Virus record (IMG/VR): IMGVR_UViG_3300032293_002173
Span: 1-26,856 of that record
DNA from: a virus
Length of the DNA: 26,856 nucleotides
Direction: 5' to 3' (one strand)
Below are positions 1 through 6,980 of the stretch, one piece after another. The notes under the pieces were generated by a model that ran no database searches, was not told the origin of the DNA, and was given only the letters and a program-made list of their open reading frames with translations. The position numbers were made by a program, and so were the translations under genes. How positions within the stretch are numbered: position 1 is the first letter of the stretch; every line of letters starts with the position of its first letter.

Positions 1-1
1 T

Positions 2-2638
2 AATTCTTTATCGGCAACAACTTTATCCGCATATGGTTCAATCTTAAGTAGTGATTATGTGAGTTTAGAATCACAATATTCTAACATAATTAACCAATAT
101 GATTGTGATAGTGTTAATTTAGCAACTAATGATTTAAGTTCAGGTAGTAATGACGCTTGGTATTATGCGAACTTTAACAATTATACGAATAATGATTATT
201 CAGGATATTCTGCGTATTATGCGGTAACCACTTTAACTACTGGAGCATCTGGAAGCTTTACAGGAACTATTTCAGGTAAGGTTTACACTTACTCAGGTAC
301 TGCATATTCAGAGTTTAATAATATGGTTGTCGCAACACTTCGCTCTAGAGGTATTTCACTATATTCTAATAGTACAAGTAGTGATAACCACGGTCCAATA
401 TACGAAGTTAGTGGTTTAACTGACTTAGATATGGTTTGTACAGGTCAGTACTCAGGTGTGACTCAATCACCATATGAAACATTCTTACTTTCAGGTGTAA
501 CTAATGACGGTAATAATTTTACTTTTGAGACAAGTTTATCAGCATCATCATCAAAATATATTACTAAGGTTTTAGGTGTTGATAATTTTGGTAAATCAAG
601 ATTTGAAGTTCCTGTATTTGTTGAAGAAATTTATCCTGGTTCTTTAAATTATGCTTACAATCAAAACTATATTAAAGGTTTAAATTGTGAGTTAGTTGCA
701 TTACCAAGTGCTAGAAGTAGAAGTAGTCAGTCAATCGCTTGGAATTTGGAAAGGTATCAATCACCTGAAACACCGTTTTTTGTTTCTGAGTTGAGAGGTA
801 ATAAAGTTTATAGATTGTTTAAGTTCATCTCAATTTCTGATGGTGACTCAGCAAATACAGAAATAAAAGTTTCAATTGCAAATCTTTCATTTAATAATAT
901 GACTTTTGATGTATTGGTTAGAAATTTCTACGATACAGATGCGAATCCTGTTGTTATTGAAAAATTCACAAATTGTACTTTAGACCCATTATCCAATAGT
1001 TTTATTGGTGTTAAAATTGGTACATCTAATGGAGAATACGCTTTACTTTCAAAATACATTATGGTTGAAATGGCGGACGAAGCACCTGTAGATGCGTTAC
1101 CTTGTGGATTCTATGGTTATATCCAAAGAGAATATGGTTCATTAACAAATCCATCACCATATCCAAAATTCAAAACTAAATACTATTTTCCTGGTGAGGT
1201 TATTGCTAACCCTCCTTTTGATAGTCCTTTTGGTGGTAATAATGCGGTCGAATCTCCTGGTGACATTGTTAGAAGAAGTTATTTAGGTTTTTCAACACAA
1301 TTTGGTATTGACGAATCATTTCTTTCTTATAAAGGAAAACAAAATCCACAAGCTAATTGGGAATTAGCAACTGATTCAGTTCCTTGGAACGTTTTAAGTA
1401 AAGGTTTTCATATGGACTCAGGTGCGACTGTTGTAACAATAGGTAATATCTATGGAACAAGTGGTGAAACCGCATTTGAATGTGGAGTTGCTGATTTCAG
1501 ATTTGACCCTGAAACACAAGATAATCCTTATTATTTCATCTACTCAAGAAAATACACTGCATGTTTTGCTGGTGGATTTGACGGATGGGATATCTATAGA
1601 GAATTTAGAACTAACCAAGATAGATTCCAACTTGGAGCTTCTGGTTATTTAGCAGGAGCAGCACCATCAACAAGATACCCAACAGCAACTGGTGACGGAT
1701 TGTTCAAGAGAATTATTGTTCAAAACAATACACAGGATTTTGCAAACACAGACTATTATGCTTACCTACTTGGTATTTTAACTTACTCAAATCCTGAAGC
1801 TACAAATATTAATATTTTCGCAACTTCAAGTATTGATTATGTTAACAACTCAAATCTTGTTGAAGAAGCAATTGATATGGTACAATACCAAAGAGCGGAT
1901 TCTGTGTATATCGCAACCACTCCTGACTATAATATGTACTTACCAGATGCAACTGACCCTCAACAAATTATCTACCCTCAAGAAGCGGTTGATAATCTTG
2001 ATAACACAGGAATTGATTCTAACTACACAGCTACTTACTATCCTTGGATTTTAACAAGAGATACTGTAAATAACACACAAATCTATCTACCACCAACAGG
2101 TGAAGTTTGTAGAAACTTAGCGTTAACTGATAACATTGCATTCCCTTGGTTCGCATCAGCGGGTTACACAAGAGGTCTTGTTAATTCAGTTAAAGCAAGA
2201 ATTAAACTAACTCAAGAAGATAGAGATACGTTGTATCAAGGTAGAATTAACCCTATCGCAACTTTCTCTGATGTTGGAACTGTAATTTGGGGTAATAAAA
2301 CACTTCAAGTTGCGGACACAGCTCTTAACAGATTAAATGTTAGAAGATTGTTGTTACAAGCTCGTAAGTTGATTTCAGCAGTTGCTGTAAGATTGTTGTT
2401 CGAACAAAACGACCAAATCGTTAGACAACAGTTCTTAGATAGTGTAAACCCAATCTTAGATGCTATCAGAAGAGATAGAGGTTTGTATGATTTCCGTGTA
2501 ACGGTTTCATCAACACCTGAAGATTTGGATAGAAACACACTTACAGGTAAGATTTACCTTAAACCAACGAAGGCTCTTGAATTTATTGATATTGAATTCT
2601 TTATCACACCTACAGGAGCATCGTTTGAAAATATCTAA
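2..2638 (+). CDS. Tail sheath protein, 5'-truncated by window edge (T4 gp18-like)
   Basis: Forms the contractile sheath around the tail tube. The reading frame is open back to base 2, so the GTG at 59 is an internal codon and the true start lies upstream. About 879 residues are visible, against about 659 for T4 gp18, so the family's variable outer domains are probably enlarged here. The last 220 or so residues carry the sheath C-terminal signature: YYPWIL, then LPPTGEVCRNLALTD, a ...TFSDVGTVIWGNKTL segment, then LNRLNVRRLLLQARK and LLFEQNDQIVRQQF. The end matches the conserved 'G.iylkPt.alEfIdi.f.i' strand that links neighbouring subunits. The N-terminal half is rich in Ser, Thr, Asn and Tyr and I do not recognise its fold. 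The stop codon is followed within 7 bases by a strong terminator. Family assignment is confident; the domain limits of the N-terminal part are not. Confidence 0.92.
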   Translation, partial: NSLSATTLSAYGSILSSDYVSLESQYSNIINQYDCDSVNLATNDLSSGSNDAWYYANFNNYTNNDYSGYSAYYAVTTLTTGASGSFTGTISGKVYTYSGTAYSEFNNMVVATLRSRGISLYSNSTSSDNHGPIYEVSGLTDLDMVCTGQYSGVTQSPYETFLLSGVTNDGNNFTFETSLSASSSKYITKVLGVDNFGKSRFEVPVFVEEIYPGSLNYAYNQNYIKGLNCELVALPSARSRSSQSIAWNLERYQSPETPFFVSELRGNKVYRLFKFISISDGDSANTEIKVSIANLSFNNMTFDVLVRNFYDTDANPVVIEKFTNCTLDPLSNSFIGVKIGTSNGEYALLSKYIMVEMADEAPVDALPCGFYGYIQREYGSLTNPSPYPKFKTKYYFPGEVIANPPFDSPFGGNNAVESPGDIVRRSYLGFSTQFGIDESFLSYKGKQNPQANWELATDSVPWNVLSKGFHMDSGATVVTIGNIYGTSGETAFECGVADFRFDPETQDNPYYFIYSRKYTACFAGGFDGWDIYREFRTNQDRFQLGASGYLAGAAPSTRYPTATGDGLFKRIIVQNNTQDFANTDYYAYLLGILTYSNPEATNINIFATSSIDYVNNSNLVEEAIDMVQYQRADSVYIATTPDYNMYLPDATDPQQIIYPQEAVDNLDNTGIDSNYTATYYPWILTRDTVNNTQIYLPPTGEVCRNLALTDNIAFPWFASAGYTRGLVNSVKARIKLTQEDRDTLYQGRINPIATFSDVGTVIWGNKTLQVADTALNRLNVRRLLLQARKLISAVAVRLLFEQNDQIVRQQFLDSVNPILDAIRRDRGLYDFRVTVSSTPEDLDRNTLTGKIYLKPTKALEFIDIEFFITPTGASFENI

Positions 2639-2644
2639 TAAAAC

Positions 2645-2668
2645 GGGGGGAGAAATCCCCCCATTTTT
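2645..2668 (+). terminator. Intrinsic terminator after the tail sheath gene
   Basis: Six G, a six-base loop (AGAAAT) and six C form a perfect GC-only stem, followed by ATTTTT. It lies 7 bases after the sheath stop and ends 6 bases before the next ATG at 2675. The downstream gene therefore needs read-through or a very short leader. Confidence 0.9.
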
Positions 2669-2674
2669 AGCCAA

Positions 2675-3505
2675 ATGAGAAAAAGAATTTTAGAAGGATT
2701 TAAAGAAGATAAATCACCAGATATGAAATATTATGCGTTCGATTGGGACGATAATATTGTTCATATGCCAACAAAAATTATTTTGAAGGATTCTGATGGT
2801 GATGAAGTTGGTATGTCTACGGATGACTTTGCAAAGTATAGACACGATATAGGTAAAGAAGATTTCGATTATAATGGACAGACTATAGTTGGTTTTGCAG
2901 AAAATCCGTTCAGAAACTTTGGTACTCTTGGAGACAAAGATTTTTTAATTGACTCAATGAGGGCAAAAGAAGGTCCTGCATTTGAAGATTTTAAAGAAGC
3001 GATAAATAACGGTTCAATTTTTTCAATAATAACAGCGAGAGGACATAATCCAAACACATTAAAACAAGCGGTTTACAATTATATTGTAAATAATTTTAAT
3101 GGTATCGAAAAAGAGCAACTTGTTAAAAATCTAAAAAAATACAGAAGTTTTACAGGTGAAGATGAGATGTCAGATAATGAGTTAATAAAATCTTATTTAT
3201 CAATGAACAAGTATCATCCTGTTTCTTTTAATGATGAAAAAGGTGCTAAAAATCCTGAAGAAGCTAAAGTCCGTGCTATGGATGATTTTGTAGATTACAT
3301 AAAAGGAATGGCTTCATTATTAAATAAGAGAGCATGGTTAAAAAATGATATAGGTAATAAATTTGTACCTAGTAAGCCATCTATTGGCTTTTCAGATGAT
3401 GACCCAAGAAATGTAGAAGTAATGAAGAAACATTTTAAAGATAAACCAGATAATATAGTAAAGACTTATTCTACTGCTGGAGGCACTAAGAAGGAAGTTA
3501 ATTAA
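2675..3505 (+). CDS. HAD-superfamily phosphohydrolase
   Basis: Predicted 276-residue soluble HAD-fold hydrolase; the substrate cannot be told. Motif I is FDWDDN at residues 22-27, with nucleophile D23 and general acid D25. Motif II is the Thr of SIITARG (T120). Motif IV is GFSDDDPRN (residues 238-246), giving the Mg-binding acids D241-D243. A Lys-rich region between motifs II and IV could supply the motif III Lys, but I cannot single it out. The first 16 residues (MRKRILEGFKEDKSPD) precede the fold; a later in-frame ATG at 2723 would start directly at MKYYAFDWDD. The gene sits between sheath and tube, two genes normally adjacent in T4-like phages, and is closed off upstream by a terminator, so it looks like an accessory insert. 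Possible roles are a nucleotide or polynucleotide 3'-phosphatase. The HAD call is firm; the role is open. Confidence 0.82.
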   Translation: MRKRILEGFKEDKSPDMKYYAFDWDDNIVHMPTKIILKDSDGDEVGMSTDDFAKYRHDIGKEDFDYNGQTIVGFAENPFRNFGTLGDKDFLIDSMRAKEGPAFEDFKEAINNGSIFSIITARGHNPNTLKQAVYNYIVNNFNGIEKEQLVKNLKKYRSFTGEDEMSDNELIKSYLSMNKYHPVSFNDEKGAKNPEEAKVRAMDDFVDYIKGMASLLNKRAWLKNDIGNKFVPSKPSIGFSDDDPRNVEVMKKHFKDKPDNIVKTYSTAGGTKKEVN

Positions 3506-3556
3506 GAATAATTTTTTTTAAAAATAAAGTAAATAGAAAAATTTTTCAACACACTA

Positions 3557-3564
3557 TATTTATA
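3557..3564 (+). promoter_or_regulatory. Candidate late promoter motif TATTTATA upstream of tail tube gene
   Basis: One of four identical octamers found upstream of late genes, followed by GAAATAAA and 31 bases before the tube ATG. The 90-base gap that holds it (3506-3595) is very AT-rich and otherwise shows only a run of eight T without a GC stem. Promoter role is inferred from recurrence and position. Confidence 0.5.
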
Positions 3565-3595
3565 GAAATAAACAAAGAAACAAAAATTTAATAAT

Positions 3596-4084
3596 ATGGC
3601 TGATTTACTGATGAAAATGCCGATACCTTACGAACCGAAACGTCAAAACCGTTTCATTGTTAGGTTCCCATCAAGTTTAGGAATTAATGAGTGGTTCGTA
3701 GAAAGTTCTGCTAGACCTCACATCACTATTGCTGCTACTGAAATACCTTTCCTTAATACATCAACATATGTTGCAGGAAGATTTAACTGGCAAACACTTA
3801 ATATAACATTTAGAGACCCAATCGGACCTTCTGCAGCTCAAGCACTTATGGAGTGGGTTCGTCTTTGTGCTGAATCAGTGACAGGTCGTATGGGTTATGC
3901 TGCGGGATACAAAAAAGACGTGGACATCGAAATGTTGGACCCAACAGGAGTTGTTGTTGAGAAATGGATTTTATATGGTACATTCTTAACAGATGTTAAC
4001 TTCAATACCTTGGCATACAATCAAGACGGATTGGCAACAATTACATCAACAATGAGAATGGACAGATGTGTGTTAGTTTACTAA
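3596..4084 (+). CDS. Tail tube protein (T4 gp19-like)
   Basis: A 162-residue protein of the T4 gp19 tail-tube family, which stacks as hexameric rings to form the inner tube through which DNA passes. Length matches T4 gp19 (163 residues). Recognisable features are the N-terminal PKRQNRFIVRFPSS, the segment RPHITIAATEIPFLNTSTYV, the strand pair WQTLNITFRDPIGPSAAQAL followed by MEWVRLC, and a C-terminal LAYNQDGLATITSTMRMDRC strand typical of the family. The start at 3596 is preceded by an A-rich leader without a Shine-Dalgarno sequence. It follows the sheath locus (with the HAD gene between) and is followed by a long perfect hairpin, so it is probably transcribed as a short, highly expressed unit. 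Confidence 0.93.
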   Translation: MADLLMKMPIPYEPKRQNRFIVRFPSSLGINEWFVESSARPHITIAATEIPFLNTSTYVAGRFNWQTLNITFRDPIGPSAAQALMEWVRLCAESVTGRMGYAAGYKKDVDIEMLDPTGVVVEKWILYGTFLTDVNFNTLAYNQDGLATITSTMRMDRCVLVY

Positions 4085-4116
4085 TACTATTTATTACCAA
4101 ATAATTTTAACTATAT

Positions 4117-4153
4117 TTAACCGTAAAGACATAAACTTTACGGTTAATTTTTT
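4117..4153 (+). terminator. Long perfect hairpin with T-tract after tail tube gene
   Basis: TTAACCGTAAAG (4117-4128) pairs perfectly with CTTTACGGTTAA (4136-4147) around a 7-base loop, followed by six T (4148-4153). The next ATG is at 4156, only 2 bases after the T-tract. A near-match to the late motif (TATTTATT, 4088-4095) lies upstream of the hairpin, so it could also be a leader structure of the next mRNA. Confidence 0.85.
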
Positions 4154-4155
4154 AT

Positions 4156-4899
4156 ATGGAAGACCAATCAAGAGAATACGGACAAATGAATTTTACCCTA
4201 CCACACGACGTGGTTCCCTTACCTTCAGGGGGTATATTCTATAAAAACAAAAAGAAATCTGTTAAGGTAGGATATCTAACTGCCTCAGACGAAAATATAT
4301 TATTGGGTAATACTGATAATATTCAAATAACATTGTTGAGGAATAAAATCTATGAACCTGATGTTAGGGTTGAAGATTTATTGGAAGGTGACATTGAGGC
4401 TATTTTAATATTTTTAAGAAACACAGCATTCGGTCCTGAAATGGTTGTTAACAATATTGACCCTATAACAAAAAAATCATTTCAAAGTACAGTTAGATTA
4501 GATGAACTTTCAATTCTAAAAGGACAAGAACCTTCGGAAGATGGTACATTTGCCCTAATGTTACCTAAATCACAAACGCCTATTAAAGTTAAACCTTTAA
4601 GTTATGGTGAGTTAATAGATATTGAAAAAATGGGTGAATCTTATCCACAAGGAAGAGTGGTACCAAAGGTAACCTGGAGATTGGCAAAACAAATTGTGGA
4701 ACTAAACGGAAGTACCGATAAGGCTGAAATTGTTAAATTTATTGAACAAATGCCAATTTCAGATTCTAAATTTATAAAGAAATTTATGGATGAGAATGAA
4801 CCAAGGTTGGATATGAGAAGACAGATTATTACCCCATCAGGAGAGAAACTAACGGTGAATGTTGGTTTTGGGGTTGACTTTTTTCGCCCTTTCTTCTGA
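4156..4899 (+). CDS. Baseplate hub assembly protein, T4 gp26-like
   Basis: A 247-residue protein resembling the T4 gp26 family of baseplate-hub/tail-assembly proteins. The diagnostic N-terminal pattern is visible: VPLPSGGIFYKNKKKSVKVG, then YLTASDENILL, then DLLEGDIEAILIFLRNTAFG. This corresponds to the family's 'lPSkG.fYp', 'mTa.dEdIL' and 'LL.GDr.aili.lR...yG' blocks. The usual CxxC zinc-like pair after the last block is absent (NNIDPITKKSF instead). It ends in GVDFFRPFF. It lies between tail tube and tape measure, the normal position of tail-assembly chaperones. Its last 41 bases overlap a second ORF in another frame (4859-5038). The start is 2 bases after the T-tract of a hairpin, with no Shine-Dalgarno. 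The family call is good; the exact role in assembly is inferred. Confidence 0.75.
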   Translation: MEDQSREYGQMNFTLPHDVVPLPSGGIFYKNKKKSVKVGYLTASDENILLGNTDNIQITLLRNKIYEPDVRVEDLLEGDIEAILIFLRNTAFGPEMVVNNIDPITKKSFQSTVRLDELSILKGQEPSEDGTFALMLPKSQTPIKVKPLSYGELIDIEKMGESYPQGRVVPKVTWRLAKQIVELNGSTDKAEIVKFIEQMPISDSKFIKKFMDENEPRLDMRRQIITPSGEKLTVNVGFGVDFFRPFF

Positions 4900-5038
4900 T
4901 TATAGAAAAGGACAACTTGATGAGTTTTATTATTTAAACACATTAATGAAAATCACATATCAAGATTTTCTTCAAATGCCTTTATTTGCGAGAAAATATT
5001 TGTTGGATAAATGGATTGAATCAAATTCAAAGGACTGA
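4859..5038 (+). CDS. Small overlapping ORF, gp51-like/tail-assembly chaperone partner (or frameshift extension)
   Basis: A 59-codon ORF in the +1 frame relative to the gp26-like gene, overlapping its last 41 bases and ending at the tape-measure terminator. Past the overlap it reads DYRKGQLDEFYYLNTL, then MKITYQDFLQMPLFARKYLL, then DKWIESNSKD. The pattern 'Y.lm...y.dfl.MP.f.R.yL...i' resembles the small proteins paired with gp26-like chaperones in other myophages and the second half of frameshifted tail chaperones. Expression could use the ATG at 4859 (AGGAG at 4839-4843 is rather far, 15 bases). It could also use +1 (or -2) slippage on the T-run TTTTTTC at 4879-4885, giving ...GVDFF-ALSSDYRKG. 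I infer a real product from the pattern and the lack of any other explanation for 4900-5038. Confidence 0.6.
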   Translation: MLVLGLTFFALSSDYRKGQLDEFYYLNTLMKITYQDFLQMPLFARKYLLDKWIESNSKD

Positions 5039-5053
5039 TTTTTCAGTCCTTTT
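5029..5053 (+). terminator. Hairpin terminator before the tape measure gene
   Basis: AAAGGACTGA (5029-5038), loop TTTT, TCAGTCCTTT (5043-5052): a perfect 10-bp stem whose 3' arm ends in a T-tract. The stop codon of the small ORF (5036-5038) lies in the left arm. The late-promoter-like octamer starts 2 bases after the stem. Confidence 0.75.
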
Positions 5054-5054
5054 G

Positions 5055-5062
5055 TATTTATA
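5055..5062 (+). promoter_or_regulatory. Candidate late promoter motif TATTTATA upstream of tape measure gene
   Basis: Same octamer as at three other late-gene starts, here directly after a terminator hairpin and 18 bases before the ATG at 5081. The terminator-then-motif order supports a new transcription start. Confidence 0.55.
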
Positions 5063-5080
5063 TTGAAATAGTTTGAATAT

Positions 5081-6943
5081 ATGCAAGCAACAACACCACC
5101 AAAAGACGAAGGATTAGATGGGTTAGGGTTTTTAAATTTTAAAGACCCTGACTATTTTAAAAAATTCGTCAACGAATTTAAATCTGCAATTGGTAATCTC
5201 TCCGCAGGTGCGACTGAAATAAATGCAACTTTTGGACAAACAAGACAAAGAATTGTTGAGATTCAAACAGCAATTTCGGATGCGGTTCCTGGTATCACCA
5301 GATTAGGTGGTAGTGTAAACGATACAATTAATACAATAAAAGAATCGGCTGAAGCGTCAAGAAGAAATGTAGTAATAACAACAGAACAAACTGAAAAACT
5401 TTATGCCGCTTCTAAGTTAACAGGACAGTCAGTTAAGGGACTAGTTGATGGATTTGCGGATGTAGGAATTGGAGTACAAGCATTACCTAAACAATTAGAA
5501 AAATCTTTTGATTATATTAGAAGTATTGGAGGTAATTCACAACAAATTTTTACATCGGTCAATTCAAATATGGAGCAGTTGAATCGATATCAGTTTCAAG
5601 GAGGTGTTGAAGGTCTTACAAAAATGGCAGCTCAAGCCAGCATGTTAAGATTTGACATGAACGAAACTTTCAGATTGGCAGATAGAGTTTTAGACCCAGA
5701 AGGAGCAATCGAAGTTGCATCGGCTTTCCAAAGATTGGGAGTTTCTGCAGGAAATTTAGTTGACCCCTTTCAATTAATGAATCAATCAATTAACGACCCA
5801 TCAGGACTTCAAAATAGTTTGACAGATGTTGCAAAACAATTTACATATTTTGATGAACAAACAAAAACTTTTAAAATAAATCCTCAAGGTGTTTTAACAC
5901 TTAGGGAAATGGAAAAACAAACAGGTGTTTCTGCTAAAGAAATGAGTAAGCTTGGATTAGCAGCCGCAGAAGCAGACCAAAGAATTTCTGCAATTAAAGG
6001 GGTTGGTTTAAATTTAAGTGAAGAAGATAACCAATTATTATCTAACATTTCTAGAATGGGTGATGGTGGTGAATATGAAGTTAAAGTTAAAGATGAATCA
6101 GGAAAAGAATATTATGATAAAATAAGTAATATTTCGCAACAACAATTAGAAGCTACTTTAAAAGAACAAAAAGACGGACCAAAAACTTTAGAGGATTTAC
6201 AAAGGGCACAATTAACAACAACAGATTTAATATATGCCGACATAAACGCGATAAAACAAAAAGTTGTGTTTGGAGTTGTATCATCTCAACCATTACTTGA
6301 AGGTGTTGAAGGTGCTAGAAGAGTGACAACAACGGCAACGGGTGAATTTTCAAAATCATTTAAAACGGAAGATGTTAGAAATATAAGTGAATCGGTTTTT
6401 AAATCGGTAGGAGAATTATTTAAAGATGTTTCTTCAGGGAAAAAAGATAAAAAATCGGCAGCGGCTGATTTCTTAGATAAAATGCAAATGTTACAAGATA
6501 AAACCGGCGCTAATGTTATTGATGGGTTAAAGAAAACTGGGATTGATATTACCGAAAAGTTAACCGATAAAACAACAGGGGAATCATCTTTAAAGAAAAT
6601 CTTCACAGATTATTTTGAAAAAATTGGTCAGTTTGATACCGCTAAAAGTACTGATAAAGTAAAAAACGAACAGATTAATTCTTTAATGTATGGTAAGGAT
6701 GGTGCAGGTAAACAATTGGCAACCGCAAGTGCAAAAGGTGAAGCAACAACAATGACAACTAAATCTACCGTAGATGTTGGTGGTAAAATAATTGTTGAAT
6801 TTAATACACCAAATGGAACTGAGTTAACTAAAAAAATGCTTGATGATTGGGCAAACAGTCCACAAACTAAACAATATTTTGCTAACTTGAATTCACAACA
6901 GAATCCAACAAAGGCACCAATCAATACAACCTACGGGAACTAA
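5081..6943 (+). CDS. Tail tape measure protein (T4 gp29-like position and size)
   Basis: A 620-residue, mostly helical, Gln/Lys/Thr-rich protein. It is probably the tape measure that sets tail length and occupies the tube lumen; T4 gp29 is 590 residues. After about 30 residues comes a long amphipathic region (FKSAIGNLSAGATEINATFG onward). A conserved-looking central segment follows: MAAQASMLRFDMNETF, then DPEGAIEVASAFQRLGVS and NLVDPFQLMNQSINDPSG. The C-terminal third is low in complexity and lysine-rich (SSGKKDKKSAAADFLDKMQM). I see no long hydrophobic segment. It follows the gp26-like gene and its small partner and precedes the large baseplate genes, as expected for a tape measure. Using about 1.5 angstrom per residue, the tail would be near 90-95 nm. 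The call rests on context, length and helical character more than on a sharp motif. Confidence 0.75.
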   Translation: MQATTPPKDEGLDGLGFLNFKDPDYFKKFVNEFKSAIGNLSAGATEINATFGQTRQRIVEIQTAISDAVPGITRLGGSVNDTINTIKESAEASRRNVVITTEQTEKLYAASKLTGQSVKGLVDGFADVGIGVQALPKQLEKSFDYIRSIGGNSQQIFTSVNSNMEQLNRYQFQGGVEGLTKMAAQASMLRFDMNETFRLADRVLDPEGAIEVASAFQRLGVSAGNLVDPFQLMNQSINDPSGLQNSLTDVAKQFTYFDEQTKTFKINPQGVLTLREMEKQTGVSAKEMSKLGLAAAEADQRISAIKGVGLNLSEEDNQLLSNISRMGDGGEYEVKVKDESGKEYYDKISNISQQQLEATLKEQKDGPKTLEDLQRAQLTTTDLIYADINAIKQKVVFGVVSSQPLLEGVEGARRVTTTATGEFSKSFKTEDVRNISESVFKSVGELFKDVSSGKKDKKSAAADFLDKMQMLQDKTGANVIDGLKKTGIDITEKLTDKTTGESSLKKIFTDYFEKIGQFDTAKSTDKVKNEQINSLMYGKDGAGKQLATASAKGEATTMTTKSTVDVGGKIIVEFNTPNGTELTKKMLDDWANSPQTKQYFANLNSQQNPTKAPINTTYGN

Positions 6944-6959
6944 AAAATAATAGTTAACC

Positions 6960-6967
6960 TATTTATA
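6960..6967 (+). promoter_or_regulatory. Candidate late promoter motif TATTTATA upstream of the 1694-residue baseplate gene
   Basis: Octamer followed by TAAAAAC, with 13 bases between it and the ATG at 6981. Context and spacing match the copy at 20056-20063 (octamer plus TAAAAAG, also 13 bases). If it is a -10-like element, the mRNA leader would be only a few bases long. Confidence 0.55.
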
Positions 6968-6980
6968 TAAAAACAATTGA

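Noticed and set aside
59-61. GTG at 59 as start of the sheath gene
   Set aside because: The frame is open back to base 2 and continues in the same style, so the gene begins upstream of the window.
3512-3530. Run of eight T followed by A-rich sequence after the HAD gene as a terminator
   Set aside because: There is no GC-containing stem; A/T pairing alone would not make a convincing intrinsic terminator.
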